The notes under the pieces: model-generated
What the model was told of the DNA's origin: nothing
Databases searched by the model: none
What the model saw: only the letters and a program-made list of their open reading frames with translations
NCBI GenBank assembly: GCA_963677085.2
Contig: CAXXFH010000005.1
Span: forward strand, 403,732 to 467,731
Source of the DNA: G963677085 sp963677085
Lineage (GTDB): Bacteria > Planctomycetota > Planctomycetia > Pirellulales > Thermoguttaceae
Direction: 5' to 3'
DNA length: 64,000 bases
In this document: positions 16,917 through 26,837 of the stretch, in pieces
Layout: every line of letters begins with the position of its first letter
How positions within the stretch are numbered: the first letter of the stretch is position 1
Position numbers and translations under genes: made by a program

Positions 16917-18032
16917 TCAAAGCGATTCGAGCGCGGCATCCATTTTAGCGGCACGGCGCGACCACGCGTATCGACCAACGGCCTGGACACGATCCGCGGC
17001 ACGGTCACCGTCCACAGCATATTCGACAACTTTGGCCAACGAGGCTAATCGCTCGGCTAGCATTTCGGCAGTACCATCGTAGAAGTATTCCGCGGCGGCC
17101 GTCCCCAGCGGGGTGAGCAGTTCCGGATAGGCCAGCCGCCGAGGAAGCAACGGATACGCGCCCGCTGCGATCGCTTCGACCATGCTGATCCCGAAAAACT
17201 CGTGAACGGCCGTCGAAACAACGACATCGGCTTCGGTCAGGCTCGCCTCGTATTGGGTTCGATCGGCCTGGTAGCCCCAGCGGTCGATCTCCTGCGCAAA
17301 TCGTTGGGCCGATTCATCAAATATCGGAGGAATCTCGCGATATTGCGGCCCAATGACACTCAGACGGAACGGGACACCTTGGCATTTCAACCGCGCAACG
17401 GCATCGAAAAAGGTCTCCGGGTTTTTGTCGTACTCCCAGCGTGCGGTCCAAAGAATTCGCAACGGGCTGGCGGCGCGCGGCGGACGCGGCAGAAACGTCT
17501 CGGTGCCGGGCCACTGCACAGCCGATCGCTCGCGTATCCGGTCAACCGCCTCCAAGGGTTGGTGGTCGGGCATTCGACGTAGCCAGCCCATCAACGCCTC
17601 GATAAATGTCTCGCGGTGATATGCCGAATTGAACCATACCGCATCGGCTGCCAGCGCGGTGGTCAGGTTGGTAAACGCGAAATGCAGGTCGCGCTCGTCT
17701 TTATGACGCACCGGATACGTTAATTGGTTTTCGTGAAAATAGACCACCGACGGCAACCGGTGGACGGCGGCGTTGACCAGCCCCTTGAACTCGGCCAAGT
17801 TAAGCATGTCGGTCGCAAAGAGCACATCCCACGACTCGCCACGAGCCGTCCTTTGGTTGACCATCTCGGCAAAGGTTACCGCCGCATGGCGCATTCGCCA
17901 TTTCCACTTATGCCCGGGTAGGCCGAGCGTGGTCCATTGGTGTCGGCTATGCGCAATCCAACCCTCCAGCATCGCCCGATGACTGCCATCGAAATAGGGT
18001 TCCAGGGCCAAGACTCGCAAGGGTGACGTCAT
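16917..18032 (-). CDS. GTDC1/QTMAN-like glycosyltransferase (former DUF3524 + GT4)
   Basis: 371 residues. The N-terminal half (VLALEPYFDGSHRAMLEGW, LGLPGHKWKWRMRHAA, VVYFHENQLTYPV) is the QTMAN_N/DUF3524 domain that defines the tRNA-queuosine alpha-mannosyltransferase family (human GTDC1). The second half is a GT4-like nucleotide-sugar domain: ILWTARWEYDKNPETFFDAV, SVIGPQ, VVVSTAVHEFFGISMVEAIAAGAYPLLP, with the E-x7-E-like motif in HEFFGISMVEA. Known family members mannosylate queuosine in tRNA-Asp; bacterial substrates are untested. Start ATG at 18030-18032; an in-frame TTG further upstream lacks a ribosome site. Transcribed alone, downstream of the kinase-TPR gene. Confidence 0.88.
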   Translation of the reverse strand: MTSPLRVLALEPYFDGSHRAMLEGWIAHSRHQWTTLGLPGHKWKWRMRHAAVTFAEMVNQRTARGESWDVLFATDMLNLAEFKGLVNAAVHRLPSVVYFHENQLTYPVRHKDERDLHFAFTNLTTALAADAVWFNSAYHRETFIEALMGWLRRMPDHQPLEAVDRIRERSAVQWPGTETFLPRPPRAASPLRILWTARWEYDKNPETFFDAVARLKCQGVPFRLSVIGPQYREIPPIFDESAQRFAQEIDRWGYQADRTQYEASLTEADVVVSTAVHEFFGISMVEAIAAGAYPLLPRRLAYPELLTPLGTAAAEYFYDGTAEMLAERLASLAKVVEYAVDGDRAADRVQAVGRYAWSRRAAKMDAALESL

Positions 18033-18129
18033 AGAATACAACAATCGGTGGTGCAACCGTTCATCGATCGGCGCTAAGAATCTCGCTGTTATCTGGCTCC
18101 GGGCCGGCAGAATCCCGTGATTCTACTCT

Positions 18130-21100
18130 CTACGGCGCGGTGTTGTCCAACGGGGCCGTGTTCAATAGGACACGGAATGGCTCGTCGTCGCGAAGCGGAT
18201 CGAGCGCTTCGTCGGTTTTCATTTGGCGCAGATAGAATGCCCTGCGTTCGGCCGACTGCTGCAAACATCGCCCCAGATTGTCGATGGCGGCCGTACGGCA
18301 GTCTTCGGCAAGTTGTTGCGCGTCATCGCCGGCAGCCTTATCGGCAGCGGCCAAGGCGGCGGCCTGGGCGTAGATGCAGGCCACATTGAAGAGAAGCCCC
18401 GGGTTGGCGTCGTCGCCCGCAAGCTGCACGGCTTGCTTCGCATCGGCAATGGCCTTGCGATACTCGCCAGCGGCCACATAGACATACCCACGTCCCGTGT
18501 AGGGATCGGGCACGTCGGGAGCAAGCTGGATCGCTGCGTCAAAATCCTTCAACGCCAGTTGCCGGGCGCCGAGCAAGTAAACCCAACCGCGCCGCGAATG
18601 CATCGAGCCAAACCGCAGGCGGTCGCCCTGCAAAGGTACCTCGGTGATATCAGGGGCAAGGCCTTCGGCTCGGGCGAAATCTTCCATTGCTCCTTGAGCG
18701 TTGCCGAGTTTCAACCGCGCAAGCCCGCGGTCCCGAAAGACCATGGCCAACGCGCGGCGCGGATCGGTGTCGAGCCGCAACGCCTCTGGGTCTTTTTCGA
18801 GCAACGCAAGGCCCACGCCGCTTCGCAGCCGCGGTGCCATCCGGTCGTCAACGGCGTAGGCCGTGGCAACCAAAGGACTTTCAGCCAGAAAACGATCGAG
18901 GTCATCAAGGGCCTCCTTCTCGCGATTCAGGTCAAGTAGTACCAACGCGCGCAGACGCAGGGCATCGTACAGATCGGGACGCTCGCGAAGCGCCCTCTCG
19001 TAAAACGACAACGCCTCGGGCAACTTGCCTCGGCGATGGGCAATGCGTCCCCGTTCGGCCAAGACCTCGGCCTTGAGGTGACTTCCCGGCTTGGCTTTCG
19101 AGATGGCAGCATCGAAATCGGCGGCGGCTGCCGCGTCATCGCGTTGTTCCAGGTGAACGAGACCGCGCATTCGATAGGCGGCGGGCGAATCGGTCGTCTC
19201 GATTACCTTACCCAGGACAGTCAGCGATTGGGCGTATTCCTGCTGCACTCGATAGGCTTCGGCCAAATCGATGTAGGCCTGCTCCGCGTGCGGGTTCAGG
19301 GAAAGGGCCGTGTTGAAGTCGGCAATGGCCTGATGAAGCTTGCCATGTCGCAGACGTACGACGCCGCGGTTCAGATAGAGTCCGTAGGCCTTGGGATCGA
19401 TTTCCGCAGCCCGGACGAAGTCGGTTTCAGCCGCTTCGAAATCGCCCAACTCTCCGTAGGCGAAGCCGCGCAACAGATAAATGGCCTGCATCTCGCTACG
19501 GCGATTGGCCGACGCCGTCAAGGCGCCAACGGCTTCCGGCCACCGTTGGAGCCGGGCCAGGCAGACGCCGAGGAAGTATTGCGCCCAGAAGTTCCCGGGA
19601 GCCAACTGCAATGTCCGACGGAAGTGTTCCGCGGCGGTTGGATAATTTTCGTGGCGATAGTGGAACTCTCCCAAAAGGAAGTGGTCTTCGGCCCCACGCG
19701 GTTCGACGTTTTCGGCCTGACGTTCCGCTACGTTGGCCGCCGCGTCATCGCCCGCTCGCTGGAGATAGAGTGCGCGGCGCAGGTGGTAGGCCTTCCGTGC
19801 AGTTTCCTGCGGCGGCATGTTGTCGATAAGCTGCAACGCCATACGAGCGGCGTTGCGGTTGTCCTCGTCGGAGGAATCGGGCAACGGCTGCGCAATGGCA
19901 TCGGCATAGACCCACTGCAACTGGCGGCAATCGTCGACAATTTGCTGGATCTCGGCCTTGGTGTAAAACTGGGTTTTGGTATGAAACGTGGTCTTGGGCT
20001 GAGAGACACGGCCGTCGGTAGGCGTGAGGTCGAAGAGGGTTAACGCCGCGCGGGCCGATTGTTTGGCCTTGGCGACATTCTCTTGCGTGTCGACGCCACT
20101 GGCCAACATGCCGTAGTAAATCGCGTCGTCGTAGAGAGTACGGAAGTTGCGCAGTCGGCGTCTGGCGTCGGCCCGGGCCTCTTGGGCATGGAGTTGCTTG
20201 TTGGTTGTGTTAAGCCAGTTGTCGACCTCGTCCGACAAGGCAGTTAGTGTCGCTTCACCGGTGGCCAACTGTTTCGCACTGCTGAGTTGCTTTTGGGCCT
20301 CTTGAAAATCGTCGTTATTGAGCGCCTCAAGACCTTGCTGAAGAAGCGTGCGACTACGCGACTCGACGGCAACGACGCGCTGGTTTTCGACATGTCGCCA
20401 ACCGGCCAATGCCATTAGCAACACGGCGATCGAGGCCGCCGTGGCGACCGTAAACGTCCGGTGTCGTCGTAGCCAGCGGCTCGTACGATCGTACCACGGT
20501 TCTGGATAAACGCTGACCGGTTCGCCGTCGATCCAGCGATTGAGGTCCTCGGCGAGAGCCAGGGCCGACGGGTAGCGATCGTCGGGTGAGAAAGCCATTG
20601 CTTTTAGGCAAATGGCTTCCACCGCAGCCGGCGTGCTGGGGTTTAGTTCGCGCGGTGCAACGAACTGTCCCATGCGTACGTGCTCTAGCAGTTCAGCTCC
20701 CCGGCCACTGTAGGGTTGCCGTCCGGTGAGTATGGCGTAGAGGGTTGCTCCCAGAGAAAAGATATCGGCCCGATGGTCGAGCGACTCACCGGCGCCGCGG
20801 GCCTGCTCGGGCGACATGTAGGCGATGGTCCCCAGCACCGTACCTTCTCTGGTTTCTTCGCGAAGGTTGTCCGCGGCAAAGATCTGGGAACTCCACGACA
20901 TGGTCGAGTTGCCAATCTGGTCGACGGCTTCCTGCTGACGCCGTCGCAATTCGCCGTCGCGAACCGCTTTAGCCAACCCCCAGTCGACGAGCACGGTTTC
21001 GCCGAAGTCGCCGACCATGATGTTTTGCGGCTTGATATCACGGTGAATCACGCCATGGTCGTGGGCAAAAGCAACGGCGTAGCAAACGTCGACCAGCGAA

Positions 21101-21846
21101 CGCGCCAAGTCGTGGTATCGCGTGATGTAGCTTGTGTCGTCGAGATCCAAGCGATGGAATTCCTCGATTAAGTCGGCCAGCGTTTTACCTTTGATGAGCT
21201 TCATCGAATAAAACGGTTGGCCCTCGGCATTGGCACCCAAGGCATGCACCGGCACGATTCCCGGGTGCTCCAGATGTCCGGTGATCTGCGCTTCGACGAA
21301 GAAACGTTCGATCCGTTCGAGCGATGCCTGGCTCGTGTCGAGAAGCTGCTTGATGGCCACATCGCGACCGAGGTAGGTATCACGAGCGAGAACTACCCGA
21401 CCCAACCCGCCGCGGCCGACTTCGCGTTTCACCTGGTAGCGGATCTGAGAATCGAGCTGGTCTTCGCGCCGTGTGCCTTCCGCCGTGGCGCCGGAGATTC
21501 CGCCGGCCGACATCGCGGGAGTGCTGCGCGCCGGTCGGCTGTCGTAGGTTTCGGCCAATACCCCGTCGCCGCCGCGCGAGGGGTGCCCGCCACCCTCCGC
21601 TGCGCGTGCCGGAGTGCCTGGTACTGTGAACATTTCGGTGCTGGCATTGCCGTGTTGATCGGCCGTGCTGGCAATCAATGCGCTGACTTTTTCCTGCGAG
21701 AGGCCAATACGCGAGACCAAAACCGACTCGATCGACGCCCGTGGGTCGATAGACAGTTCGCGGAGCACTTCGCTGAACTGGTCGGCAGTCAACAGACCGT
21801 CGCCGAGAGCCTTCGATAAGACGGCCAGATCGCGTAGTTGGAACAT
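18130..21846 (-). CDS. Ser/Thr protein kinase with membrane helix and TPR repeats
   Basis: About 1238 residues. An N-terminal helical region (1-60) is followed by a flexible stretch and a Hanks-type kinase domain from about residue 138: VGRGGLGRVV (Gly loop), VAIKQL (Lys about 165), HRDIKPQN (catalytic loop), DWGLAK (metal-binding DFG variant typical of planctomycetes), MSPEQARG and a Lys/Arg-rich end. One membrane helix follows (VATAASIAVLLMALAGW), then about 750 residues of TPR repeats (for example YYLRGFAYGELGDFEAAETDF and AYIDLAEAYRVQQEYAQSLTVL type units). The ATG at 21846 has GAGGA upstream. It starts 22 nt after the stop of the LEPR-XLL giant gene, so the two form an operon and the kinase may act in the same envelope process. 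Confidence 0.92.
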   Translation of the reverse strand: MFQLRDLAVLSKALGDGLLTADQFSEVLRELSIDPRASIESVLVSRIGLSQEKVSALIASTADQHGNASTEMFTVPGTPARAAEGGGHPSRGGDGVLAETYDSRPARSTPAMSAGGISGATAEGTRREDQLDSQIRYQVKREVGRGGLGRVVLARDTYLGRDVAIKQLLDTSQASLERIERFFVEAQITGHLEHPGIVPVHALGANAEGQPFYSMKLIKGKTLADLIEEFHRLDLDDTSYITRYHDLARSLVDVCYAVAFAHDHGVIHRDIKPQNIMVGDFGETVLVDWGLAKAVRDGELRRRQQEAVDQIGNSTMSWSSQIFAADNLREETREGTVLGTIAYMSPEQARGAGESLDHRADIFSLGATLYAILTGRQPYSGRGAELLEHVRMGQFVAPRELNPSTPAAVEAICLKAMAFSPDDRYPSALALAEDLNRWIDGEPVSVYPEPWYDRTSRWLRRHRTFTVATAASIAVLLMALAGWRHVENQRVVAVESRSRTLLQQGLEALNNDDFQEAQKQLSSAKQLATGEATLTALSDEVDNWLNTTNKQLHAQEARADARRRLRNFRTLYDDAIYYGMLASGVDTQENVAKAKQSARAALTLFDLTPTDGRVSQPKTTFHTKTQFYTKAEIQQIVDDCRQLQWVYADAIAQPLPDSSDEDNRNAARMALQLIDNMPPQETARKAYHLRRALYLQRAGDDAAANVAERQAENVEPRGAEDHFLLGEFHYRHENYPTAAEHFRRTLQLAPGNFWAQYFLGVCLARLQRWPEAVGALTASANRRSEMQAIYLLRGFAYGELGDFEAAETDFVRAAEIDPKAYGLYLNRGVVRLRHGKLHQAIADFNTALSLNPHAEQAYIDLAEAYRVQQEYAQSLTVLGKVIETTDSPAAYRMRGLVHLEQRDDAAAAADFDAAISKAKPGSHLKAEVLAERGRIAHRRGKLPEALSFYERALRERPDLYDALRLRALVLLDLNREKEALDDLDRFLAESPLVATAYAVDDRMAPRLRSGVGLALLEKDPEALRLDTDPRRALAMVFRDRGLARLKLGNAQGAMEDFARAEGLAPDITEVPLQGDRLRFGSMHSRRGWVYLLGARQLALKDFDAAIQLAPDVPDPYTGRGYVYVAAGEYRKAIADAKQAVQLAGDDANPGLLFNVACIYAQAAALAAADKAAGDDAQQLAEDCRTAAIDNLGRCLQQSAERRAFYLRQMKTDEALDPLRDDEPFRVLLNTAPLDNTAP

Positions 21847-21868
21847 GCTGGTGTCCTCGTCCTTCGCA

Positions 21869-24800
21869 TTAGCCGAAAGGTCGGCTTCGTTCGCGGTTCT
21901 CGTGTTCTGCAACCACTTGTTGCAAGGCCACCGTGAATTGAGCGTCGCCGATGCGCGACGATTCGGAAAGGGCGTTGGTAAACCGTGGGCTGACTTGCTC
22001 GACGGCAAAAAGCGACCTGTCGCTCGTTGGGTCGCCGAAGTTGCGATCGTCTGACTTGGCGGTTCGCGGGGTGCGTTTGTCGTTGGCACGCGACTCAGGC
22101 GTTTGGCTGTCCACCGGTCGATTGCCCTCTTCGGTTCGCCGGCGGACCGGCTGCGCCGCGCCATCGCCGGAAGTGGCATTGTCGTCGTCGCTCGTTTCCG
22201 CAGAACCCGAGTCGGCGTCTTGCGACCCGGTATCCGGCGAGTCTTCAGAATCATTCCTTTGAGGTGAACTCTCCGGATCGGCAAGCAAACCTCCATCGTC
22301 CGAGAAGAGTTGTTTCAAGGCCGAGAAGAAGTCGAGGTCGTCCGGCAAGTCTGCGAACAGGGCGAACAAACGCTTGAGGACGACCTCCAACACGGTTTGG
22401 GTGGGTTGGCCGCCAGAGCCTACGTAGTCGAGCCGGTAGCCAACATCGGAGAACCGTGGACGGTTTCCAGTCGAGCCGAGGGCCGTTTGTATCTCGAATC
22501 CGTTGAGCGCGACGGCTTGTTCCCGGGGAAGGATACTCGTGTCGAACACGGTGGCGAAGGCAGTGGACAGGCCGAGCGTGGACACTGTGGTAGGGCTACG
22601 AAAATCGAGTTGAACCATCAGGTTTTGGGCCGCTCCCAGGTGTCCCTCAAAGGGTACGGTCCGCAAGGTTCCGCCTTGCACGAAGTTGGCCGCTCCCCGG
22701 AATTGTCCGCCCACGCCCACCAGTTGAAGCGTGTAAATATCGCTTAGCGCATTGGGAATAACAAGAAGCTCGTTGCCGGTAAGTGTGCTGCCACCATAAT
22801 AGGCATTTGCTATGCCGGAAAACGGTTCCGCCGAGGTATCGCTGCCCGTGTTGCCTTGAGCATCCTCCAAAACGAAGTCGACGGGATCAAACCAGATGAT
22901 GAGCAAGTTCTCGGGAAGGTTTTCAACGGGTCCCAGGATATCGACAATCGTTGCCAGAACCTCCTCGTTTATCATCTCGACCAGCGGATCGGTCGTTCCG
23001 AAAACGTCGTTGAGATCAACTCGTCGTACTTCCGATTCTAGCGGTTTGTCGGCCCAGGCAAATCGGGCCAACGCCTCGTCTGCTTTGAAATACAACAGTC
23101 CGGCTTGGTTGGTCGCAGCTTGTCCCTGGAGTTCCACGTCGAAGCCCAGTCCGTTGGGCAGTTCGGAGCCATCGGCCCGCGTTACCAACTCATTGGTGAA
23201 CAGCTCACCGAGTCGCTCCACCGGCAAGACGGCCAGCGATAGTCCATCGTCGCCTTCAACAACAACACCTCGCTGGAATGTTGTCACAAGATCGCCCGAT
23301 GCATCGACACCCACAGCCCCCGAGATACCAAGTTCGACGGCGTATTGCAGAAGGAACCTCGCATTGGCTCCCCACACCACGACAAAGTCGAACGGCAGTG
23401 ATTCGCCTGGGAAGACTTCGGCATAACGCGCGGCCACCTGCGATGTGATACGCTGGTTGACCGCTGTGGCGAGGTCTTCGGAGGATTCGGCTTCTGCGGC
23501 GGCAGCAAGGATTTCGCGAACATCGGCGAGAAGCCGTTGCGCGAAGGCCGCGCTTGCCAACTTGTCTTCCGCCAGTTGCATCTGAGACAACAGATCTTCC
23601 AGACGCAAGTTCATCGAGCGGAAGTTGCCGTCGAAGAGAATCTGATCGATCCCGCTAAGCGTTGTGGTCTGATCGACGACGAACTGTTCGACAAGCTGCC
23701 CGCCCGGCGCGCCGTCGCCGTCGCCGTCGACTGCAACGCCGCCCTCGCTGGTGATTCCCGTCGCGGCACCAGCGGCCGCGTCGGGTTCCGTGTAGACGGT
23801 AAGCCGGTACTGCCCGAGCGCAAGCGGCGGAAACCCTCGTAGCACAAGGCGATCTGCGTACGGATCGTATGCCACCTGCGTGATAGGCAACACGGTGACG
23901 CCTGTCGAATCCAACCGTTCCAAAAGGTAGTTCGCCGGATTGGTAGCTTCAGCGACGTTCAGATCGAGGTCGCTTAACTCAATCAGGATTGTGTTGGGAA
24001 GACCACCGCCAAGCGGCGTTACGGCACGCACCCGAACTCCATCGTCGCCCTGCGGCAAAACACGCGGCGGAACACTGGAAAGACTAACCTGAAGTGTTTC
24101 GGCGGCAAACGGATTGTCGGCCAAGTCGACAACGTTGCCAGCCAAAAACGTCAATTGGTAGCCAACACTCGAAAGGACCGTTGAAAGGCTGGCATCGACG
24201 ACCACATACGGTGCCGCCTGCGACGTTGCCGAATAGTAGACAACGTCGATGTCGGTACTATCGAGCACCTGACCAGTGCTCATGTCCGCAATTCGGTAGT
24301 TCGCCGGATTGTTCGCGGCTGCGGTTGGCCACTGGCCGTCGACAGACGCTGCCGTGAAGAGTTCTTCGCTAAAAGTAAGCTGAAACCTCAAGCCGACCGC
24401 CTCGTCGTCGATAAAAACATAGGCCGCGTGTGTGCCGATTACCTCGGGCGGTATACTCTCCGTCTCGATCAGCACGGCAAATGTTGTGCTGACCGCTTCC
24501 CCTTCAGTGTCGGTTGCCGTGACCGTTACATCGACAGTTCCTTCCGCGTCGGCGAAGTCAAGCGTGAGCAATCCGGTGGTGGTATTGAAGGTCACGGCAT
24601 CGAACAACGGATGACTCGCGTCGACGGAAACCGTGTACGTCAATTCGTTATTCGCATCTTCCACATCGCTAAACGCGGCAAAAAGGTCGACCGTTGCCTG
24701 CGTGTTCGGTTGCTGGAGAATATCGTCGATGCCCGTGGTTGTCGGCGGGGTGTTTTCCGCCACAAGGGAAACGGTAAACATCGCAGCGACCGCTTCCCCT

Positions 24801-26494
24801 TCGGTGTCGGTTGCGGTTACCGTTACATCGACCGTTCCTTCCGCGTCGGCGAAGTCAAGCGTGAGCAGTCCGGTGGTGGTGTTGAAGGTCACGGCATCGA
24901 ACAACGGATGACTCGCGTCGACGGAAACTGTGTACGTCAACTCGCTGTCGGCATCCTCGGCATCACTAAACGCAGCAAAGAGGTCGACGGTTGCTTGCCC
25001 GCCCGGCTGGTTTGTCACGTTGTTGATGCCGGTTGTCGTGGGAGGCGTGTTAAACGGAATGTCTTGTTGCACGTCGATCAGTACGGTTCCCGCGGCCGGA
25101 TCGACGGCAACGAGTTCGAGAAATGTTGTAATGGTAGCTTCTGTGGCCGTTGGGTCGACAGTCCACGCAAAGGCGGTGGTGATGTCGCTGGGACCGTAAA
25201 TCTGCCCAAGATCCGGGTCGGTCAGCTCAGGCAGGGCCACCGTGTTGATATTGCCTTCAACGCTATAGTCGGTGCCCGTTCCGGTGATGGCGTCCTGAAG
25301 GTCGCTGAACCGATCGGCCGTCCAGCCATCGAAGGCGGCGTTGGTCAGGCCATTGCCCGACTGGTAGACACCGCCCTGGCTATAACCGACACGCTGGCTG
25401 TTATCGAGCGTGAACACTCGAAAATTGGCCGCGCCCGGTGTGCCCACCAAATGGAGCACATCGTCGCCGACACTCAACACGTCTTCGTCGAGGTAATTGA
25501 TAAACTGAAGATCGCCCAAGGGCAACTCGCTGGAAAAGCTAATCTGATTGTAGACGGTACCTCCACCATCCGACAGCCACGTGTCGACTCGCCAGTGGAT
25601 CGCACCGTTTTCCCCCGCCAATTCCCCCTCGCTGACGACATAATCGTAGTCTGGAACGTTGGCCGCCGAAGTGATATTCGTGTCACCAAGGTTGACAGCC
25701 TGGCCGTCACCTCCCACATCGACGTAATTGAGAAATTCGTAGAGGAAGTTCTGGTTGACAATCGACTCGGTCTTGCCCTCTACGGTAACCCTGGCAATAT
25801 CGGCTTCACCCCCGTTGAGAACATGAATATTGAAATAGCCCGGGATGCCCGACGCGACGTCGTTATCGATATTGGTACCATTGTCAGCTTCTGGGTCGGT
25901 GGGCAAGCCGGTGCCCGGCACGGTGATCGTCAGCGCGGCGTCGCCGTAGTAGCCGGGCATTGGCAGAAATTGCAGTCCATCGAGCGCCGTGTTGATCGCG
26001 TCGACCGTCGCCTCGAATTGCATGATCGGATCACTGAGACCATCGCCTTCGACGAACTGCAAGCTGTCGAGGCTGGCTAGCGAGAGGGTGCCATGCGAGG
26101 CCGAGAGTATTACGGCAAGCGAATCGTCGCCGTCGTAGCTGAGCGAAATTCCATTGCCGGCCGTTTCGGAAAAGATCAGCGGCGTGTCTTCCCACGTAGA
26201 TTGTGGGCCCGGCAGCGGGGCAAGTGCAGGAAACTCTGCGGCGGGCTGGACTTCAAGGTTGGCAAAACCTTCCGGCAGGATTTCGACGGCCTCGGGAAGC
26301 GATTCGTCGGAACGTAAGACCGACGCTGTGCTATCTTCGTCGCCGGCAGCACCTAAGGGGTTGGCCGAAAGGAGGTGACGCGATTCGAGTTGCTCGAAGA
26401 ATCGCCAGACGCGAGTGCCGGTCGAGCGGTGCGGATCGCTGCGGCGGCGAGGCAAACGGCCGGACTTTCGGCGAAATCGTTTGGAGGCCCTCAT
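21869..26494 (-). CDS. Giant secreted LEPR-XLL protein with cadherin-like repeats
   Basis: About 1541 residues. The basic N-terminus followed by FFEQLESRHLLSA (LESRHLL at residues 36-42) matches the LEPR-XLL signal typical of large planctomycete surface proteins. The body is beta-rich, with Ca-binding-type DxDxD turns. Two neighbouring repeats of about 99 residues are nearly identical (start TPPTTTGI, ATVDLFAAFSD, end VTVTATDTEGEAV), resembling cadherin/bacterial Ig domains; the DNA repeats at an offset of about 297 bp (around 24480-25060). A Big-like segment FQLTFSEELF and a GxDGDGD turn follow. The C-terminal 150 residues are acidic and Ser/Asp-rich. ATG at 26492-26494 chosen; the frame stays open upstream but without sense. 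Probably an envelope or adhesion protein. Confidence 0.88.
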   Translation of the reverse strand: MRASKRFRRKSGRLPRRRSDPHRSTGTRVWRFFEQLESRHLLSANPLGAAGDEDSTASVLRSDESLPEAVEILPEGFANLEVQPAAEFPALAPLPGPQSTWEDTPLIFSETAGNGISLSYDGDDSLAVILSASHGTLSLASLDSLQFVEGDGLSDPIMQFEATVDAINTALDGLQFLPMPGYYGDAALTITVPGTGLPTDPEADNGTNIDNDVASGIPGYFNIHVLNGGEADIARVTVEGKTESIVNQNFLYEFLNYVDVGGDGQAVNLGDTNITSAANVPDYDYVVSEGELAGENGAIHWRVDTWLSDGGGTVYNQISFSSELPLGDLQFINYLDEDVLSVGDDVLHLVGTPGAANFRVFTLDNSQRVGYSQGGVYQSGNGLTNAAFDGWTADRFSDLQDAITGTGTDYSVEGNINTVALPELTDPDLGQIYGPSDITTAFAWTVDPTATEATITTFLELVAVDPAAGTVLIDVQQDIPFNTPPTTTGINNVTNQPGGQATVDLFAAFSDAEDADSELTYTVSVDASHPLFDAVTFNTTTGLLTLDFADAEGTVDVTVTATDTEGEAVAAMFTVSLVAENTPPTTTGIDDILQQPNTQATVDLFAAFSDVEDANNELTYTVSVDASHPLFDAVTFNTTTGLLTLDFADAEGTVDVTVTATDTEGEAVSTTFAVLIETESIPPEVIGTHAAYVFIDDEAVGLRFQLTFSEELFTAASVDGQWPTAAANNPANYRIADMSTGQVLDSTDIDVVYYSATSQAAPYVVVDASLSTVLSSVGYQLTFLAGNVVDLADNPFAAETLQVSLSSVPPRVLPQGDDGVRVRAVTPLGGGLPNTILIELSDLDLNVAEATNPANYLLERLDSTGVTVLPITQVAYDPYADRLVLRGFPPLALGQYRLTVYTEPDAAAGAATGITSEGGVAVDGDGDGAPGGQLVEQFVVDQTTTLSGIDQILFDGNFRSMNLRLEDLLSQMQLAEDKLASAAFAQRLLADVREILAAAAEAESSEDLATAVNQRITSQVAARYAEVFPGESLPFDFVVVWGANARFLLQYAVELGISGAVGVDASGDLVTTFQRGVVVEGDDGLSLAVLPVERLGELFTNELVTRADGSELPNGLGFDVELQGQAATNQAGLLYFKADEALARFAWADKPLESEVRRVDLNDVFGTTDPLVEMINEEVLATIVDILGPVENLPENLLIIWFDPVDFVLEDAQGNTGSDTSAEPFSGIANAYYGGSTLTGNELLVIPNALSDIYTLQLVGVGGQFRGAANFVQGGTLRTVPFEGHLGAAQNLMVQLDFRSPTTVSTLGLSTAFATVFDTSILPREQAVALNGFEIQTALGSTGNRPRFSDVGYRLDYVGSGGQPTQTVLEVVLKRLFALFADLPDDLDFFSALKQLFSDDGGLLADPESSPQRNDSEDSPDTGSQDADSGSAETSDDDNATSGDGAAQPVRRRTEEGNRPVDSQTPESRANDKRTPRTAKSDDRNFGDPTSDRSLFAVEQVSPRFTNALSESSRIGDAQFTVALQQVVAEHENRERSRPFG
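24463..25060 (-). repeat. Two near-identical ~297-bp repeats inside the LEPR-XLL gene
   Basis: The same codons recur at an offset of 297 bp, for example TTCCGCGTCGGCGAAGTCAA near 24540 and near 24838. They encode two cadherin-like domains. High identity suggests recent duplication or gene conversion. Confidence 0.75.
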
Positions 26495-26826
26495 GCGCCG
26501 AATTCCGATGAACAAAGGACTGGGTAACTCGGTTGCTCCTCTTCTCCGCTCCCATAATTCGGTTCCCTGGCCGTTGCCCTGCACGACGGACAACAGGCCG
26601 AGCACCGGCCCTTGCTTGCACGTCGGCGCATAACCCCGCCGACGGAATACTCGATTATAGACCCACCCTGCCGGGTGGCAACCCCCGGGTGGCGGGGAAA
26701 GCGTCTGGCACCCCGCCGCATTCAAAGCGACTGCGCCTCGCTTCTCGGCCGTCGAGGACGTTGCCGTTGAAATCCTTCAGCTCTACACGTACCGTCGGTC
26801 GGCTGATACCGCCGCAGTGTTCGCCC
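26495..26826. other. Intergenic region with repeat-like GC-rich stretch
   Basis: About 330 bp between the TrkA-N gene and the LEPR-XLL gene. A GC-rich stretch (about 26660-26715) with GGGTGGCA/TGCCACCC-like parts resembles dispersed planctomycete repeats. A 60-codon frame begins at 26837, overlapping the TrkA-N stop, and is listed separately as uncertain. Confidence 0.4.
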
Positions 26827-26837
26827 TCACACGCCAT
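26655..26837 (-). CDS. Possible small protein overlapping the channel gene end (uncertain)
   Basis: A 60-codon frame whose ATG lies in the last codons of the channel gene (ATGGCGTGTGA), so it could be translationally coupled. Residues 10-33 look protein-like (RPTVRVELKDFNGNVLDG), but the C-terminal half is read from a GC-rich repeat-like stretch. No family recognised; it may be only chance. Confidence 0.25.
   Translation of the reverse strand: MACEGEHCGGISRPTVRVELKDFNGNVLDGREARRSRFECGGVPDAFPATRGLPPGRVGL

Noticed and set aside
19036..20043. 335-codon plus-strand frame opposite the kinase-TPR gene
   Set aside because: Antisense shadow of the TPR region, without motifs.
24428..26080. 550-codon plus-strand frame opposite the LEPR-XLL gene
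   Set aside because: Antisense shadow of a GC-rich gene; no ribosome site, no domain, while the minus strand has clear repeats and a secretion motif.
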